Of a DNA stretch of 64,000 nucleotides, positions 34,881 to 43,819 are shown one piece after another. The DNA lies in assembly GCA_009497875.2 (NCBI GenBank), contig CP032508.2, positions 2,976,001-3,040,000 on the forward strand. Reading direction: 5' to 3'. This DNA is from a gamma proteobacterium SS-5. GTDB taxonomy: Bacteria > Pseudomonadota > Gammaproteobacteria > Chromatiales > Chromatiaceae. The translations under genes and the position numbers were made by a program. Under the pieces are notes generated by a model. That model worked only from the letters and a program-made list of their open reading frames with translations, had not been told where the DNA came from and ran no database searches. Each line of letters begins with the position of its first letter. The first letter of the stretch is position 1.

Positions 34881-36014
34881 TTAGCTCGCCTGACAGGCTT
34901 GCCAGGCGCGGATCAGGGCGGCGGCGGCCTGGTCGATCTCATCGGCGGTGCTGTAGCGCCCCAATGACAATCTGACCGCCCCCCGCGCCCGCTGCGGGCT
35001 GGCACCCATGGCGGCGAGCACGCCGCTGACGGCGGCATCTGCGGCATGACAGGCGGAGCCTGTGGAGGCGGCTACCTCGGGCGCGGCGGCGAGCAGCTCG
35101 GCCCCGCTGACCCCAGGGAAGGAGAGATTCAGGGTGTTGGGCAGGCGCTGCTGCGGTGGGCCGTTCAGCTCCAGGCCGGGGATGGCCTGGCCGAGCCTTT
35201 GGTGCAGCCGGTCGCGCAGATCACGCAACCGCTCCTGCTCCACCCCCAGCTGGCGCTGCGCCAGCTCAGCGGCCATCCCCAGGCCAACGATGTAGGCGAC
35301 GTTCTCCGTACCGGGACGCAGTCCGCGCTCATGGCCCGCGCCGAATTGGATCGAGCCCAGCTCAATGCCCTGGCGCACATAGAGCGCGCCCACCCCCTTG
35401 GGTGCGTAGCATTTGTGGCCCGCCAGGCTGAGCAGATCGGCCCCCAAAGCTGCCACGTCCACGGCAATCTTGCCCAGGGCCTGGGCGGCGTCCACATGCA
35501 GCAGGGCGCCGGCCTGATGCACCCATTCGGCCAGCTCGGCCAGCGGCTGGATGCTGCCGATCTCGTTGTTCGCCAGCATCACCGAGACCAGGGCCAGGGG
35601 TGGCTGAATCTGCGTCCGGGCCGCAGTCAGATCCAGCAGGCCCTGGCCATCCACCGCCAGCTCCTGTAATTCCCAGCCCTGCTCGGCCAGATGCCGCGCC
35701 GGTTGGCTGACCGCCGGGTGTTCGATGCCGCTGATGAGCAGGCGCGAGGGCGCCCCAAGGCACCGTGCCAGGCCCAGCAGGGCCAAATTATTGGCCTCGG
35801 TGGCCGAGCCGGTGAAGATGATCTCCTCCGGCTGGGCATGGATGCAGGCCGCCACCTGGGCCCTGGCCTTGGCCACCGCCTGTTTGGCATCGTGGCCGTA
35901 GCTGTGGTCCGACGAGGGGTTGCCAAAGCCCTGGCGCAGCCAGGGCAGCATGGCCTCCAGTACCAGGGGATCGACGGGGGTAGTGGCGTTGTAGTCGAGG
36001 TATATGGGTTGCAT
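34881..36014 (-). CDS. Cysteine desulfurase (IscS/NifS-like)
   Basis: A 377-residue PLP enzyme with IYLDYNATTPVDPLVLEAM, the catalytic His in SGIEHPAVSQPA, PLP Lys in LAGHKCYAPKG, and the catalytic Cys loop STGSACHAADAAVSGVLAAM. It moves sulfur from cysteine to an enzyme persulfide. Being outside an isc operon and beside DsrE-like and molybdoenzyme genes, it may supply sulfur for the molybdenum cofactor or feed the cluster's sulfur relay. Confidence 0.88.
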   Translation of the reverse strand: MQPIYLDYNATTPVDPLVLEAMLPWLRQGFGNPSSDHSYGHDAKQAVAKARAQVAACIHAQPEEIIFTGSATEANNLALLGLARCLGAPSRLLISGIEHPAVSQPARHLAEQGWELQELAVDGQGLLDLTAARTQIQPPLALVSVMLANNEIGSIQPLAELAEWVHQAGALLHVDAAQALGKIAVDVAALGADLLSLAGHKCYAPKGVGALYVRQGIELGSIQFGAGHERGLRPGTENVAYIVGLGMAAELAQRQLGVEQERLRDLRDRLHQRLGQAIPGLELNGPPQQRLPNTLNLSFPGVSGAELLAAAPEVAASTGSACHAADAAVSGVLAAMGASPQRARGAVRLSLGRYSTADEIDQAAAALIRAWQACQAS

Positions 36015-36025
36015 CTGGGCCTCTG

Positions 36026-36346
36026 TCAGAAGGTGAGTACCTTTTCGCTGTCCCTGACCAGTTCATGGAGGTCCGCCATGCTGGACAGGGGGCAGTGCTC
36101 GCTGGCACCTTGCTGGCGGATCTTCAGGCAGGTGCCGCAGGCGAGGATCTCGCCACCCTTATCGACAAACTCCTGGATCTGCGCTGTTACGCCGAATTGC
36201 TCCGTATCCAATTGCTCTGCCTCAACCCCCTTGGCCAGCAGAAAGGCCCTGACGCCATCACCCTGCTGCAGGGCGAAGACGCCGAGGCGAAAGGCATTCC
36301 ACACCGTTTCCGGGTCGTTGCTGTAGATGATCAGGCCAAGTTTCAT
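36026..36346 (-). CDS. DsrE-family protein, cytoplasmic
   Basis: A 106-residue protein with the DsrE/TusD fold pattern (MKLGLIIYSNDPETVWNAFR; VRAFLLAKGVEA; EILACGTCLKIR). The two cysteines of ACGTC are where sulfur-relay proteins carry persulfide. ATG 36346 gives the usual N-terminus; the longer frame to 36400 lacks similarity. It sits between the heme subunit and the cysteine desulfurase, suggesting cytoplasmic sulfur carriage. Confidence 0.78.
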   Translation of the reverse strand: MKLGLIIYSNDPETVWNAFRLGVFALQQGDGVRAFLLAKGVEAEQLDTEQFGVTAQIQEFVDKGGEILACGTCLKIRQQGASEHCPLSSMADLHELVRDSEKVLTF

Positions 36347-36371
36347 GGGCAATACTCCATAGTCTGTGGAT

Positions 36372-37559
36372 TCATTCGACCAGCTGCCGCAGGTAGGCAA
36401 CCAGATCGTCCCGCTGCTCCGGGCTCAGGGGCAGTTGCGGCATCAGTGACCTGGCCCCGCCCTGGGGGTCCATTATGGCATGGCCCGCCCCAGGTACGAT
36501 GAAGGCCGAGGGCCGCTCGATTGCCTGACGCAGATAGCCCGGCCAGTGCAGGCCGCCGGCCTGGGCCAGATTGGGGCCGATGCGACTGGGCGTCTGCCCC
36601 GGCAGGCTGTGGCAGGCGACGCAGCCCTGCTCCCGTGCCAGCCGGGCACCCCGGCTGGCATCGCCCGCCGAGCGGCCTTGCTCAACCAGGCCCTGCAGGC
36701 GCGTCTCGGCCAGGGCCCGCCCGGGCAGGACCAGCAGATGCCAGGCAGACAGCTGTTTGCGCCCATCCCTGCCTTGTCCGGCCCCATCCCACCGAGCCAG
36801 GGCCAGGGGCAGCGGGTTGAGCGTTGCGGGCAAGGCCCCGCGCAGCACCAGCGACCAGCCCCCGGCGCGGTATTCGGCCAGCGCCTCGGGCGCGGCCATG
36901 GCCGGGTTGGGCTCCAGGCTGCCAAAGCCCTGGGCGGTCAGGGCCTGGGTGCCCCGCCCGGCCTGCCAATACCAGAGCGCTACCGGCCGCTGGGGCTGGC
37001 CCATGCCGATGTAGGGCAGGTCCGGGTCTGGATCGGTAACAAACTGTACCGCCAGGGCATCGGCAAAACGGTCGGTGTGGCTCTGGCTGTAGGGGTCTTC
37101 CTGGGCGTCCGGCCAGTCTATGCGCAGGGCCAATTCCGTTTCACTGGCCAGGGCGCGCAGCTGGATATCCACCGCCGCGCCCCCCTCCAGGCCCGGCGCT
37201 ACACTGTCTTGTGCCAGCAGGCGCAGCCGCTGCGGCGCTATCTGGTCCCAATCGATGGCGGCGCTGGCGCTGGGCAGTGGCGCGCTGGCCTTGGCCTGGA
37301 TCAACCGCCCCTGACGCTCCAGCTCTTGCAGGGCGGGAACCACGCCAAGGCCCGTCTCTGCCCGACCGGCCTGAGCCGCGCCGCACAGCAGCAGCGCGCC
37401 CAGTATCGGACCCAGGAGGGATGCGGATTTCTGTTGTTTACTGTGAAACATCCGTAGCAACTGACAGGTCCCGAGTCCCGAGGCCCGAATCCCGAAGCCA
37501 CCAAGAGATGTTTCATGTTCCGGGGTGGTGCTCCCCACTTCATGATCGTTGGGCTTCAT
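36372..37559 (-). CDS. Type II molybdoenzyme gamma subunit: heme-b domain fused to cytochrome c
   Basis: A 395-residue exported protein. After a signal peptide (LLGPILGALLLCGAAQAGRA) comes an ethylbenzene-dehydrogenase-like heme-b gamma domain (LALRIDWPDAQEDPYSQSHT then RFADALAVQF), and then a C-terminal monoheme domain with CVACH (GARLAREQGCVACHSLPGQ). Fusing gamma and cytochrome c gives a direct exit for electrons. The ATG at 37559 follows the beta stop by one base. The first 45 residues include repeat-derived sequence (GFGIRASGLGT, from CCCGAGTCCCGAGG-type units at about 37468-37498). ATG 37451 is an alternative start. Confidence 0.78.
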   Translation of the reverse strand: MKPNDHEVGSTTPEHETSLGGFGIRASGLGTCQLLRMFHSKQQKSASLLGPILGALLLCGAAQAGRAETGLGVVPALQELERQGRLIQAKASAPLPSASAAIDWDQIAPQRLRLLAQDSVAPGLEGGAAVDIQLRALASETELALRIDWPDAQEDPYSQSHTDRFADALAVQFVTDPDPDLPYIGMGQPQRPVALWYWQAGRGTQALTAQGFGSLEPNPAMAAPEALAEYRAGGWSLVLRGALPATLNPLPLALARWDGAGQGRDGRKQLSAWHLLVLPGRALAETRLQGLVEQGRSAGDASRGARLAREQGCVACHSLPGQTPSRIGPNLAQAGGLHWPGYLRQAIERPSAFIVPGAGHAIMDPQGGARSLMPQLPLSPEQRDDLVAYLRQLVE

Positions 37560-37560
37560 C

Positions 37561-38553
37561 TCAGATCAACTCCCGGGGCCGGTCGAGGCGGAACATGTCG
37601 CCGTGGCGGTAGGCGATGAGCAGGTCCATCAGGGCCGATGCCTGTTTACGGTTCTTTTTTGCCATCTCCTCGCGCAGGGTATCCAGGGCGGCCTTGACCC
37701 CTGGGCCGAAGAGCTCCTGCAGATAGGCATCGGGCAGCCGGGCCTCCTCCTCGGGGCGACCGTCCGCCGCCAGTTTGGGCGGGCTCAGGGGCGGCACATA
37801 ATAGATATTGGGCTGGGTGCCGTACTCCGCGTGTAGCGGCAGGGCCACCTTCCAGCGCTGCACCAGTTGATGCACGGCACCCTCCTCGTCATCCAGATAG
37901 GCCAGATGCCGGGCACGCCCCACGCATTGATAGGCGCAGGCCGGCGGCAGGCCTTTTTCCACCCTGGGGTAGCAGAGGATGCATTTTTCCGAGCGTCCCG
38001 CCAGGGGGTTGAAGTAGATCTTCTTGTAGGGGCAGGCGGCAACGCAGTAACGGTAGCCGCGACAGCGCTGCTGGTCGATCAGGACTATGCCGTCTTGCTC
38101 GCGTTTGTAGATGGCCTGACGCGGACAGGCGGCGAGACAGGCCGGTTTGCTGCAGTGGTTGCACAGGCGCGGCAGATAGAAAAAGTAGGCATTGGGGTAT
38201 TCCCCGGCACCCTGGTCTTCATCCCAGTTCGCCCCCCACTGCAGCTGGTCCTCGGGACGCAGGGGCCTGTCGCCCGGCTGGAACAGGGCCTGATAGTCGA
38301 ACTCGGCGGGGTAGCCGTAGTCCTCGTGCAGGCGCGGCAGGCGGCCGGGGCGCAGGCTGTCGCCCTGCCAGCCGCCGCCGGCCTGCTCCCAGTCCTTTGG
38401 ATAGCCCTTGCCGGGGCGGGTCTCCACATGGTTCCAGTACATGAATTCGCGCCCATCGCGATCGGTCCACTGGGATTTGCAGGCCAGGGTGCAGGTCTGG
38501 CAGCCGATACACTTGTTCAGGTCGATGACCATGGCCAGTTGGCGTTGTGACAT
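37561..38553 (-). CDS. Type II DMSO-reductase-family beta subunit, four Fe-S clusters
   Basis: A 330-residue NarH/EbdB/SerB-like ferredoxin subunit with cysteine groups CIGCQTCTLACK, CNHCSKPACLAACP, CRGYRYCVAACPYKK and CILCYPRVEKGLPPAC-AYQC. The CRGYRYC form (Tyr in place of one Cys) marks the type II branch with a [3Fe-4S] site. It passes electrons between the alpha Mo site and the gamma heme. No signal peptide: expected to be carried out with the Tat-targeted alpha subunit. Confidence 0.88.
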   Translation of the reverse strand: MSQRQLAMVIDLNKCIGCQTCTLACKSQWTDRDGREFMYWNHVETRPGKGYPKDWEQAGGGWQGDSLRPGRLPRLHEDYGYPAEFDYQALFQPGDRPLRPEDQLQWGANWDEDQGAGEYPNAYFFYLPRLCNHCSKPACLAACPRQAIYKREQDGIVLIDQQRCRGYRYCVAACPYKKIYFNPLAGRSEKCILCYPRVEKGLPPACAYQCVGRARHLAYLDDEEGAVHQLVQRWKVALPLHAEYGTQPNIYYVPPLSPPKLAADGRPEEEARLPDAYLQELFGPGVKAALDTLREEMAKKNRKQASALMDLLIAYRHGDMFRLDRPRELI

Positions 38554-38590
38554 GGCGTGATTCCTCTAGGGTCTGGACCCGCGGGCCGTC

Positions 38591-41344
38591 TCAGGATTGG
38601 GCAAGGCGCGCCACCTCAACCGATGACTCATGGGCGAGCATGTTGCCATCCCAGTTGGGGCTGAATTTCAGGTGCCCCCAGTCGTCCACCAGTTCGGCCA
38701 GCGAGAGCAGGCCGGCGACGCTGCTGTTCAGGCCCATGCGCCGTTCGAACTGGTGCGGCTCCCAGGCGTGATCCATCACCAGGGCGTCCGGCGGTACCGC
38801 GAGCATCAGTTTGGCGCGGGCGATGAAGTCCCCCACGTCGTTGAATACCCGCACCCTATCGCCCTCGTCGATCTGGCGCGCGGCGGCGGTCTTGGGGTTG
38901 AGCCAGACATAGGGCTCGCCCCGCTGCAACCGCAGTAACTGGCTGTTGCTGCGCCACTGGGAATGTATGCCCCAACGGGTATGCGGGGTGTAAAAGGCCA
39001 GGGGAAAGCTCGGCGGGCGCAGGGGGCCTATGGCGGTGGGCGTGGTCCAACCCTGTTTTTTGAATACCGGGTGATCGATGAAGAACTGCTGGCGTCCCGA
39101 CAGGGTGGCGTAGGGCTTGCGCAGATAGACATTGCGCTCGAAGGAATAATAGGGCCGATTGGCATACAGGGGCGAGGAGTAACCGGCCTGCTCGTTGAGC
39201 ACGATAAAGCCATGGCGGGCGGCGTCTTCCGGCGTCCAGGGACTGATGGCGGGGACATTGCGCATGATCCAGCGCACTACGTCCTCGTCCGTGCGCAGCT
39301 TGCCGCCGTCGCTGAACTCCTCCGCCAGAGCGACCAGCTCGCGCATCACCGGGGCGGCCATGTCGCCCTCCTCGGTCAGGAAATCCGGGTCGGGAATGGC
39401 CTGGATGCCGCGCCTTTTCGCCGCCTCGCCAAGCGCCTCAGCAAGCCCCAGGCAGATGCTCCACTCCGAGCGGGTCTCGCCCACCGGCTTGAGCCCCTTG
39501 GGCGGGATGGTGATGTTGCAGAATCTGTGGTAGCCCAGCTCGCCCCGGATGTCCCAGGATTCATAGTGACTCTTGGCAGGCAGCAGGTAGTCGGCCCAGA
39601 GGGCGGTGGAATCCATGCGATGGTTGATATCGACGAACAGGTCCAGCCCGCCGAGCATGGCCTCGCGGTAATGGGCCTCGCCCTTGTTGCGGCGAAACAT
39701 GTTGTCGGCGAACAGCAGCAGGGCCTTGGGGCGGCCAAAGTAGGCGTTGCCCAGGGCCTTCTTCTCCGCCACCAGCCGGGCCACATCGGCCGAATCATAG
39801 CCCGCGGTCTGGCGCAGATGCTCATCGGGATAGTGGCTCTGCATAGTCTCCTGCATGTTGCCATTGAGCCATTCGCTGAAGAAGCCGGAGCCGAAGCGGG
39901 CCGGTTTCGGGCTCGATAGCGGGCCTATGCCGCCCAGGCTCCAGTTGTTTTCCGTATCCAGGCCGCCCCGGTCGCCGGAGTGCCCGGTAAGGGCGCAGGC
40001 CAGCGCGGCGGCCCAGCAGGTCATGGTGCCGGAGACGTATTTGTGCAGGGCAAAGCCTATGTTGACTATGGCCTTGTCCGCCTTGGCCAGGTCTTGCGCC
40101 ATGCGCTCCAGCTGTTCGGCATGTACGCCGGTGATGGCCTGGGTGCGCTCGGGCGGATACTTGGCCGCCTCCGCCCTGACCCGCTCCAGCACCGTGGTCA
40201 GCTGTAGCGTCCGGCCATCCTTGTCACTGACCTCATAGCGCCCGCCGAGGGCCGGTTGCAACTTGCCCAGACGCAGGCTTTGGCGAAAATGACCGGGGCT
40301 GCCGGGCATGGGCCTGGCACTCTTGCTCAGCTCGTCCCAGCAATAGAACACATCCTCCTTGCCACCCTCACGCAGATCGCGGTGGCGCAGCAATTCACCG
40401 CTGTCCTCGCGCACCAGGAAGGGCAGATCGGTCTGTTCGCGGATGAAGGCCGGGTCGATCAGTTCATCACGCAACAGCAGATACAGCAGGGACATGGCCA
40501 GGTAGGCATCGGTGCCCGGCTTGATCGGCAGCCACTGGCTGGCAAATTTGCAACTGGCGTTATAGTCCGGGGTGATGCTGTAGATACGGGCACCGTTATA
40601 GCGTGCCTCGTTGAGATAGTGGGCATCCGGGATGCGCGTCACCATGGGGTTGATGCCCCACAGCAGGATACAGTCGGCCTCGAACCAGGCATCCAGCGAA
40701 TGGCCCACATTGGCCAGCCCGTAGGCCAGCGAGGCCCCGGTGAACATGTCGCCAACGGCGCTGGCCGGATACAGACGCTGGGCACCCAGCAGCGAACCCA
40801 GGCGCAGCGGCCCGGCCCGCCGCCCCTGCGAGAGGATGCCGGTGCCGGTATATACCATCAGCCCGGCCGGGCCATGTGCCGTCAGGCTATCCAGCAGGCG
40901 CTCGGCGATCTCCTGCAGGGCCTGTTGCCAGGAGATCCTCTGCCATTTGCCCTCGCCCCGGTCACCGCTGCGCTTGAGCGGGTGCAGCAGGCGGTCGCCC
41001 TGGTACATCTCCTTGGAATGGACTATGCCCTTGTTGCAGCCACGCGGGTTGGCATCGGGAATCCTGGGGCTGATCGGCGGGTAGGCGGCCGACTGCTCCT
41101 CGCGGGTAACCCGGCCATGGCGGGCGAATACGCGCCAGGCGCAATTGCCCTGGCAGTTGGAGCAATGAAAGGCAAAGCCCTGGGCATCCCCCCGGCTGGC
41201 GATGAGTTCCTGCCGATAGCCATCCTCCCAATCCCGCGCCGGGTCGGTGCCCGCGGCATGGGCGCGCAAGGCCGTCAGCGGCCCGCCAAACACCAGCGCC
41301 AGACCGCAATAGCTGGAGCCCTTGATGAATTCACGACGATCCAT
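38591..41344 (-). CDS. Type II DMSO-reductase-family molybdopterin alpha subunit, Tat-exported
   Basis: A 917-residue catalytic subunit. The Tat signal is DRREFIKGSSYCGLALVFGG. The Fe-S (FS0) region is H60-x3-C64-x3-C68 ... C103; the His start is typical of type II enzymes (nitrate, selenate, ethylbenzene, DMS enzymes), and C61 makes a CxxC alternative possible. The Asp in YPASAVGDMFTG is the likely Mo ligand. The substrate is unknown: neighbours argue for a sulfur compound. About 37 bp separate it from beta. It is not NarG (which is about 1250 residues) nor cytoplasmic SoeA. Confidence 0.85.
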   Translation of the reverse strand: MDRREFIKGSSYCGLALVFGGPLTALRAHAAGTDPARDWEDGYRQELIASRGDAQGFAFHCSNCQGNCAWRVFARHGRVTREEQSAAYPPISPRIPDANPRGCNKGIVHSKEMYQGDRLLHPLKRSGDRGEGKWQRISWQQALQEIAERLLDSLTAHGPAGLMVYTGTGILSQGRRAGPLRLGSLLGAQRLYPASAVGDMFTGASLAYGLANVGHSLDAWFEADCILLWGINPMVTRIPDAHYLNEARYNGARIYSITPDYNASCKFASQWLPIKPGTDAYLAMSLLYLLLRDELIDPAFIREQTDLPFLVREDSGELLRHRDLREGGKEDVFYCWDELSKSARPMPGSPGHFRQSLRLGKLQPALGGRYEVSDKDGRTLQLTTVLERVRAEAAKYPPERTQAITGVHAEQLERMAQDLAKADKAIVNIGFALHKYVSGTMTCWAAALACALTGHSGDRGGLDTENNWSLGGIGPLSSPKPARFGSGFFSEWLNGNMQETMQSHYPDEHLRQTAGYDSADVARLVAEKKALGNAYFGRPKALLLFADNMFRRNKGEAHYREAMLGGLDLFVDINHRMDSTALWADYLLPAKSHYESWDIRGELGYHRFCNITIPPKGLKPVGETRSEWSICLGLAEALGEAAKRRGIQAIPDPDFLTEEGDMAAPVMRELVALAEEFSDGGKLRTDEDVVRWIMRNVPAISPWTPEDAARHGFIVLNEQAGYSSPLYANRPYYSFERNVYLRKPYATLSGRQQFFIDHPVFKKQGWTTPTAIGPLRPPSFPLAFYTPHTRWGIHSQWRSNSQLLRLQRGEPYVWLNPKTAAARQIDEGDRVRVFNDVGDFIARAKLMLAVPPDALVMDHAWEPHQFERRMGLNSSVAGLLSLAELVDDWGHLKFSPNWDGNMLAHESSVEVARLAQS

Positions 41345-41423
41345 AAACCCGCTCCCCTGAAGAATGACCCGTCCGGCAAGACCCGCCAGCCCGGTAGCTG
41401 ATGATGGCTTGAACCCCCTGGGC

Positions 41424-42281
41424 TCAGCGTTCGATGGGGCGAGCCGGGTCTGCCGCCCACTCCGACCAGGAACCGGGATAGACCCGCACTCGGGTATAAC
41501 CCAGCCGCTCTAGCGCCAGCAGCAGAAAGGTAGAACGCCCCAGGCCGCCGTTGCAGTAGGTGACTATCTCCTGCTGCGGGTCGATACCGGCCTGCTTGAG
41601 CCTGGCGCGCTGGGTCGCCTCATCGGCAAAGGTACGCAGGTCGCCGCCGAGCCGGTCCCAGGGGAAACTCAGGGCACCGGGGATATGCCCGGCGCGGCGG
41701 GCACCGCCATCCTCCTTGCCGCTGTACTCGGCAATGGAACGGGCGTCCAGGATCAGCCGTTGGGGCTGCTGCAGCTCGGCGCTGGTGAGGGCGAAGCCGA
41801 CATCCGGCCGGGGGACGTAGTTGGCGCTGGCGGGGCTGGGCTGCTGCTGGGTCACCGGCCGTTGCTCGGCCACCCATGCGCGGAAACCGCCGTCGAGGAT
41901 GGCCAGTCGCTCATGGCCCAGAAAACGAAGGATGTACCACAGCGCCGAGGCGGCGCGGCCATTGCCCTGATCGTAGATCACCAGCGGGCCGTCGTTGCTG
42001 ATGCCCAGGGCACCGAGCTTGCTTGCCGCCAGTTGGGGGAAGATCGGCAGGCCGGTCTTGCTGTTCTCGTCCTCGTCCTCCAGGGTCTGGTAATGCAGAT
42101 TCAACGCGCCGGGGATGTGGGCGCGGCGGTAGTCCTGCGGGCTTTCGGCATCGATCAGCAGCAAGGATTGCTGGCCCAGGCGCTGCGCCAGGGTCGCGCT
42201 ATCGATCAGCTCCACCGCCGCAGCGGGCAGGGCGAGCAGCCAACAGAAACAGAGCAGAAACAGCCCCATGGGGTTTTTCAT
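41424..42281 (-). CDS. Periplasmic thiosulfate sulfurtransferase, tandem rhodanese
   Basis: A 285-residue protein with a signal peptide (LFLLCFCWLLALPAAA), an inactive N-terminal rhodanese domain (LLLIDAESPQDYRRAHIPGA) and an active C-terminal one with Cys in VTYCNGGLGRS. It resembles SseA/TST and would transfer sulfane sulfur from thiosulfate or 3-mercaptopyruvate in the periplasm. It is 79 bp upstream of the molybdoenzyme alpha gene, suggesting it feeds or removes sulfur from the same pathway. Confidence 0.82.
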   Translation of the reverse strand: MKNPMGLFLLCFCWLLALPAAAVELIDSATLAQRLGQQSLLLIDAESPQDYRRAHIPGALNLHYQTLEDEDENSKTGLPIFPQLAASKLGALGISNDGPLVIYDQGNGRAASALWYILRFLGHERLAILDGGFRAWVAEQRPVTQQQPSPASANYVPRPDVGFALTSAELQQPQRLILDARSIAEYSGKEDGGARRAGHIPGALSFPWDRLGGDLRTFADEATQRARLKQAGIDPQQEIVTYCNGGLGRSTFLLLALERLGYTRVRVYPGSWSEWAADPARPIER

Positions 42282-42340
42282 GGCGATCTCCTCGGCATAA
42301 ATCGGAACATGCAGGCCCGGCGCAGCGGGCCGCGATGGAT

Positions 42341-42913
42341 CTACCTGTCCTCTATGGCCGCCTGAATCAGGCGCACCACCGCCGGGCTGTCCCAGTCCAG
42401 CTCACCGGCCTTTCCGGCCAACAGGCGGCCCTGGCGGTCGAGCAGGTAGGTCACCGGCACCCCGGCGGCGCGATAGGCCTTGGCGGTACCCTCGCTGGTG
42501 TCGATCAGGACATCGAAGGGGGGCTCGCGGCCCGCCAGAAAGCCCTCCACGTCGGCCGGGCTATCCGCCACGGTAACCGCCAGTACGCTGAACGGCGCAT
42601 CGGAAAAACGCCGCTGCAAGCGCTCCAGCGAGGGAAACTCCTTCCGGCAGGGCGGGCACCAGCTGGCCCAGAAGTTGAGCAAGACCACCCGCCCGGCATA
42701 GTCGGTCTTGCTACGCAACCGCTCCTTGCGGTCCGGCAGCCGAAACCCAGGCCCCTTGAGCGGCACGGGATAGGGCTTGAGGCCCGCCGCCCGAATCAGC
42801 TCCGCATCCAGCGGCGCGGCGTTCAGGGCCAGGGCCGGAGCCAGGCCCAGGCCCCAGCACAGCAGCACCAGCGCCGCCCGGCGCAGAACGCGCCCGGCCA
42901 CGGTTACAGACAC
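42341..42913 (-). CDS. TlpA-family periplasmic thiol-disulfide oxidoreductase
   Basis: A 190-residue protein with a signal or anchor (ALVLLCWGLGLAPALA) and a TlpA/ResA thioredoxin domain (VVLLNFWASWCPPCRKEFPS, cis-Pro in AAGVPVTYLLD). It would reduce disulfides or persulfides on periplasmic partners, for instance the rhodaneses or the cytochromes. It starts at GTG 42913 and overlaps the preceding gene by 10 bases. Confidence 0.82.
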   Translation of the reverse strand: MSVTVAGRVLRRAALVLLCWGLGLAPALALNAAPLDAELIRAAGLKPYPVPLKGPGFRLPDRKERLRSKTDYAGRVVLLNFWASWCPPCRKEFPSLERLQRRFSDAPFSVLAVTVADSPADVEGFLAGREPPFDVLIDTSEGTAKAYRAAGVPVTYLLDRQGRLLAGKAGELDWDSPAVVRLIQAAIEDR

Positions 42914-43308
42914 CCCTTGAAGAAGGTCCGCTCGGCGCTGACCTCCAGCAGATCGAGCCGCACCGACTGGATCACGCCGGCCTCGATCGCGCCGGTCAGA
43001 CGCACCCGTTTGCTGAAGGCCTCGTCTATGTCCTGATAGCGAATCGCGCTGTCGTCGCCATAGCGAAAGGGATAGAAGCGGCCGTTTTCCAGCAGCAGCA
43101 CCGGGTCGCTTACCTGCCGCAGGGGGCAGTCGGACACGCGCAGCTCGCCGGCGCAGGCGCGGCCGACGATCCAGCCCTCCCAGGTGGGCAGGGGCTGGGG
43201 CTGGGTCTGGGTCTTTGCCTGGGCCTGTGTCTGGGCCTGGGCCAGCAGGGGCAACAGCAACAGACCGGCCAGCAGCCGCCGGGGGGTGAATCTGCCTTGC
43301 TCAGTCAT
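42904..43308 (-). CDS. Secreted protein of unknown function
   Basis: A 134-residue protein with a signal peptide (LLAGLLLLPLLAQAQ) followed by a Gln/Thr/Ala-rich low-complexity stretch (TQAQAKTQTQPQP) encoded by GGGTCTGGGTCTTTGCCTGG-type repeats. The remainder (WIVGRACAGELRVSDCPLRQ, then a beta-rich part ending FFKGCL) has three cysteines. Overlap with TlpA suggests a TlpA substrate or partner. No family recognised. Confidence 0.6.
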   Translation of the reverse strand: MTEQGRFTPRRLLAGLLLLPLLAQAQTQAQAKTQTQPQPLPTWEGWIVGRACAGELRVSDCPLRQVSDPVLLLENGRFYPFRYGDDSAIRYQDIDEAFSKRVRLTGAIEAGVIQSVRLDLLEVSAERTFFKGCL

Positions 43309-43339
43309 GGATCATCTCCTGCAAGCCGTCGGTTTGGCC

Positions 43340-43777
43340 TCACTGCACCTTCTTGATTGCCGCCTTGAAGGCGTCAAGTTCCGACTGGATCTGCATCAGC
43401 CGCCCCTTCTGGTCCTGGCTGGTGGCCCCCTCCAGCTCCAGCACATCGGCCAGGCTGGTGGCGTCCAGCATACCGTTGAGGTTACCGCCATCCACGGCGA
43501 TCAGCTCGCCACCGTAATACACCGCCGGGGCCTTGGCACCGGGGCCGGCAAAGGTAACGGGCACCAGCATCACCGGGATCTTGTAGCTGTTGGACAGCTC
43601 GGCGGCCACCTGGATATTGGTATTGCAGCGCACCCCGGGCGGATCGCGCCCGACCAGGGTCAGCACCTTCACGCCGTTCAGCTCGGAGACGCCGGGGGCG
43701 GCAAATGCGGCAGATGGCAGGGCCAGACAGGCGGCCAGAAGCAGCAGCACAAGCAAAAGATTATCTATTTTTATCAT
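43340..43777 (-). CDS. Secreted protein, possibly thioredoxin-like, unknown function
   Basis: A 145-residue protein with a signal peptide (LLLVLLLLAACLALPSAAFA). The mature part has VLTLVGRDPPGVRCNTNIQV with one Cys, then PVMLVPVTF and APAVYYGGELIAVDGGNLNG. The last segment resembles the cis-Pro strand and GGxxI hairpin of thioredoxin folds, and is mirrored in the 106-residue protein at 44811-45131. The fold assignment is a guess from pattern only. Confidence 0.55.
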   Translation of the reverse strand: MIKIDNLLLVLLLLAACLALPSAAFAAPGVSELNGVKVLTLVGRDPPGVRCNTNIQVAAELSNSYKIPVMLVPVTFAGPGAKAPAVYYGGELIAVDGGNLNGMLDATSLADVLELEGATSQDQKGRLMQIQSELDAFKAAIKKVQ

Positions 43778-43819
43778 TGAGTTATCCTCCAGGGTGAAAA
43801 GAAAGGGCAGGCAAGGCCC

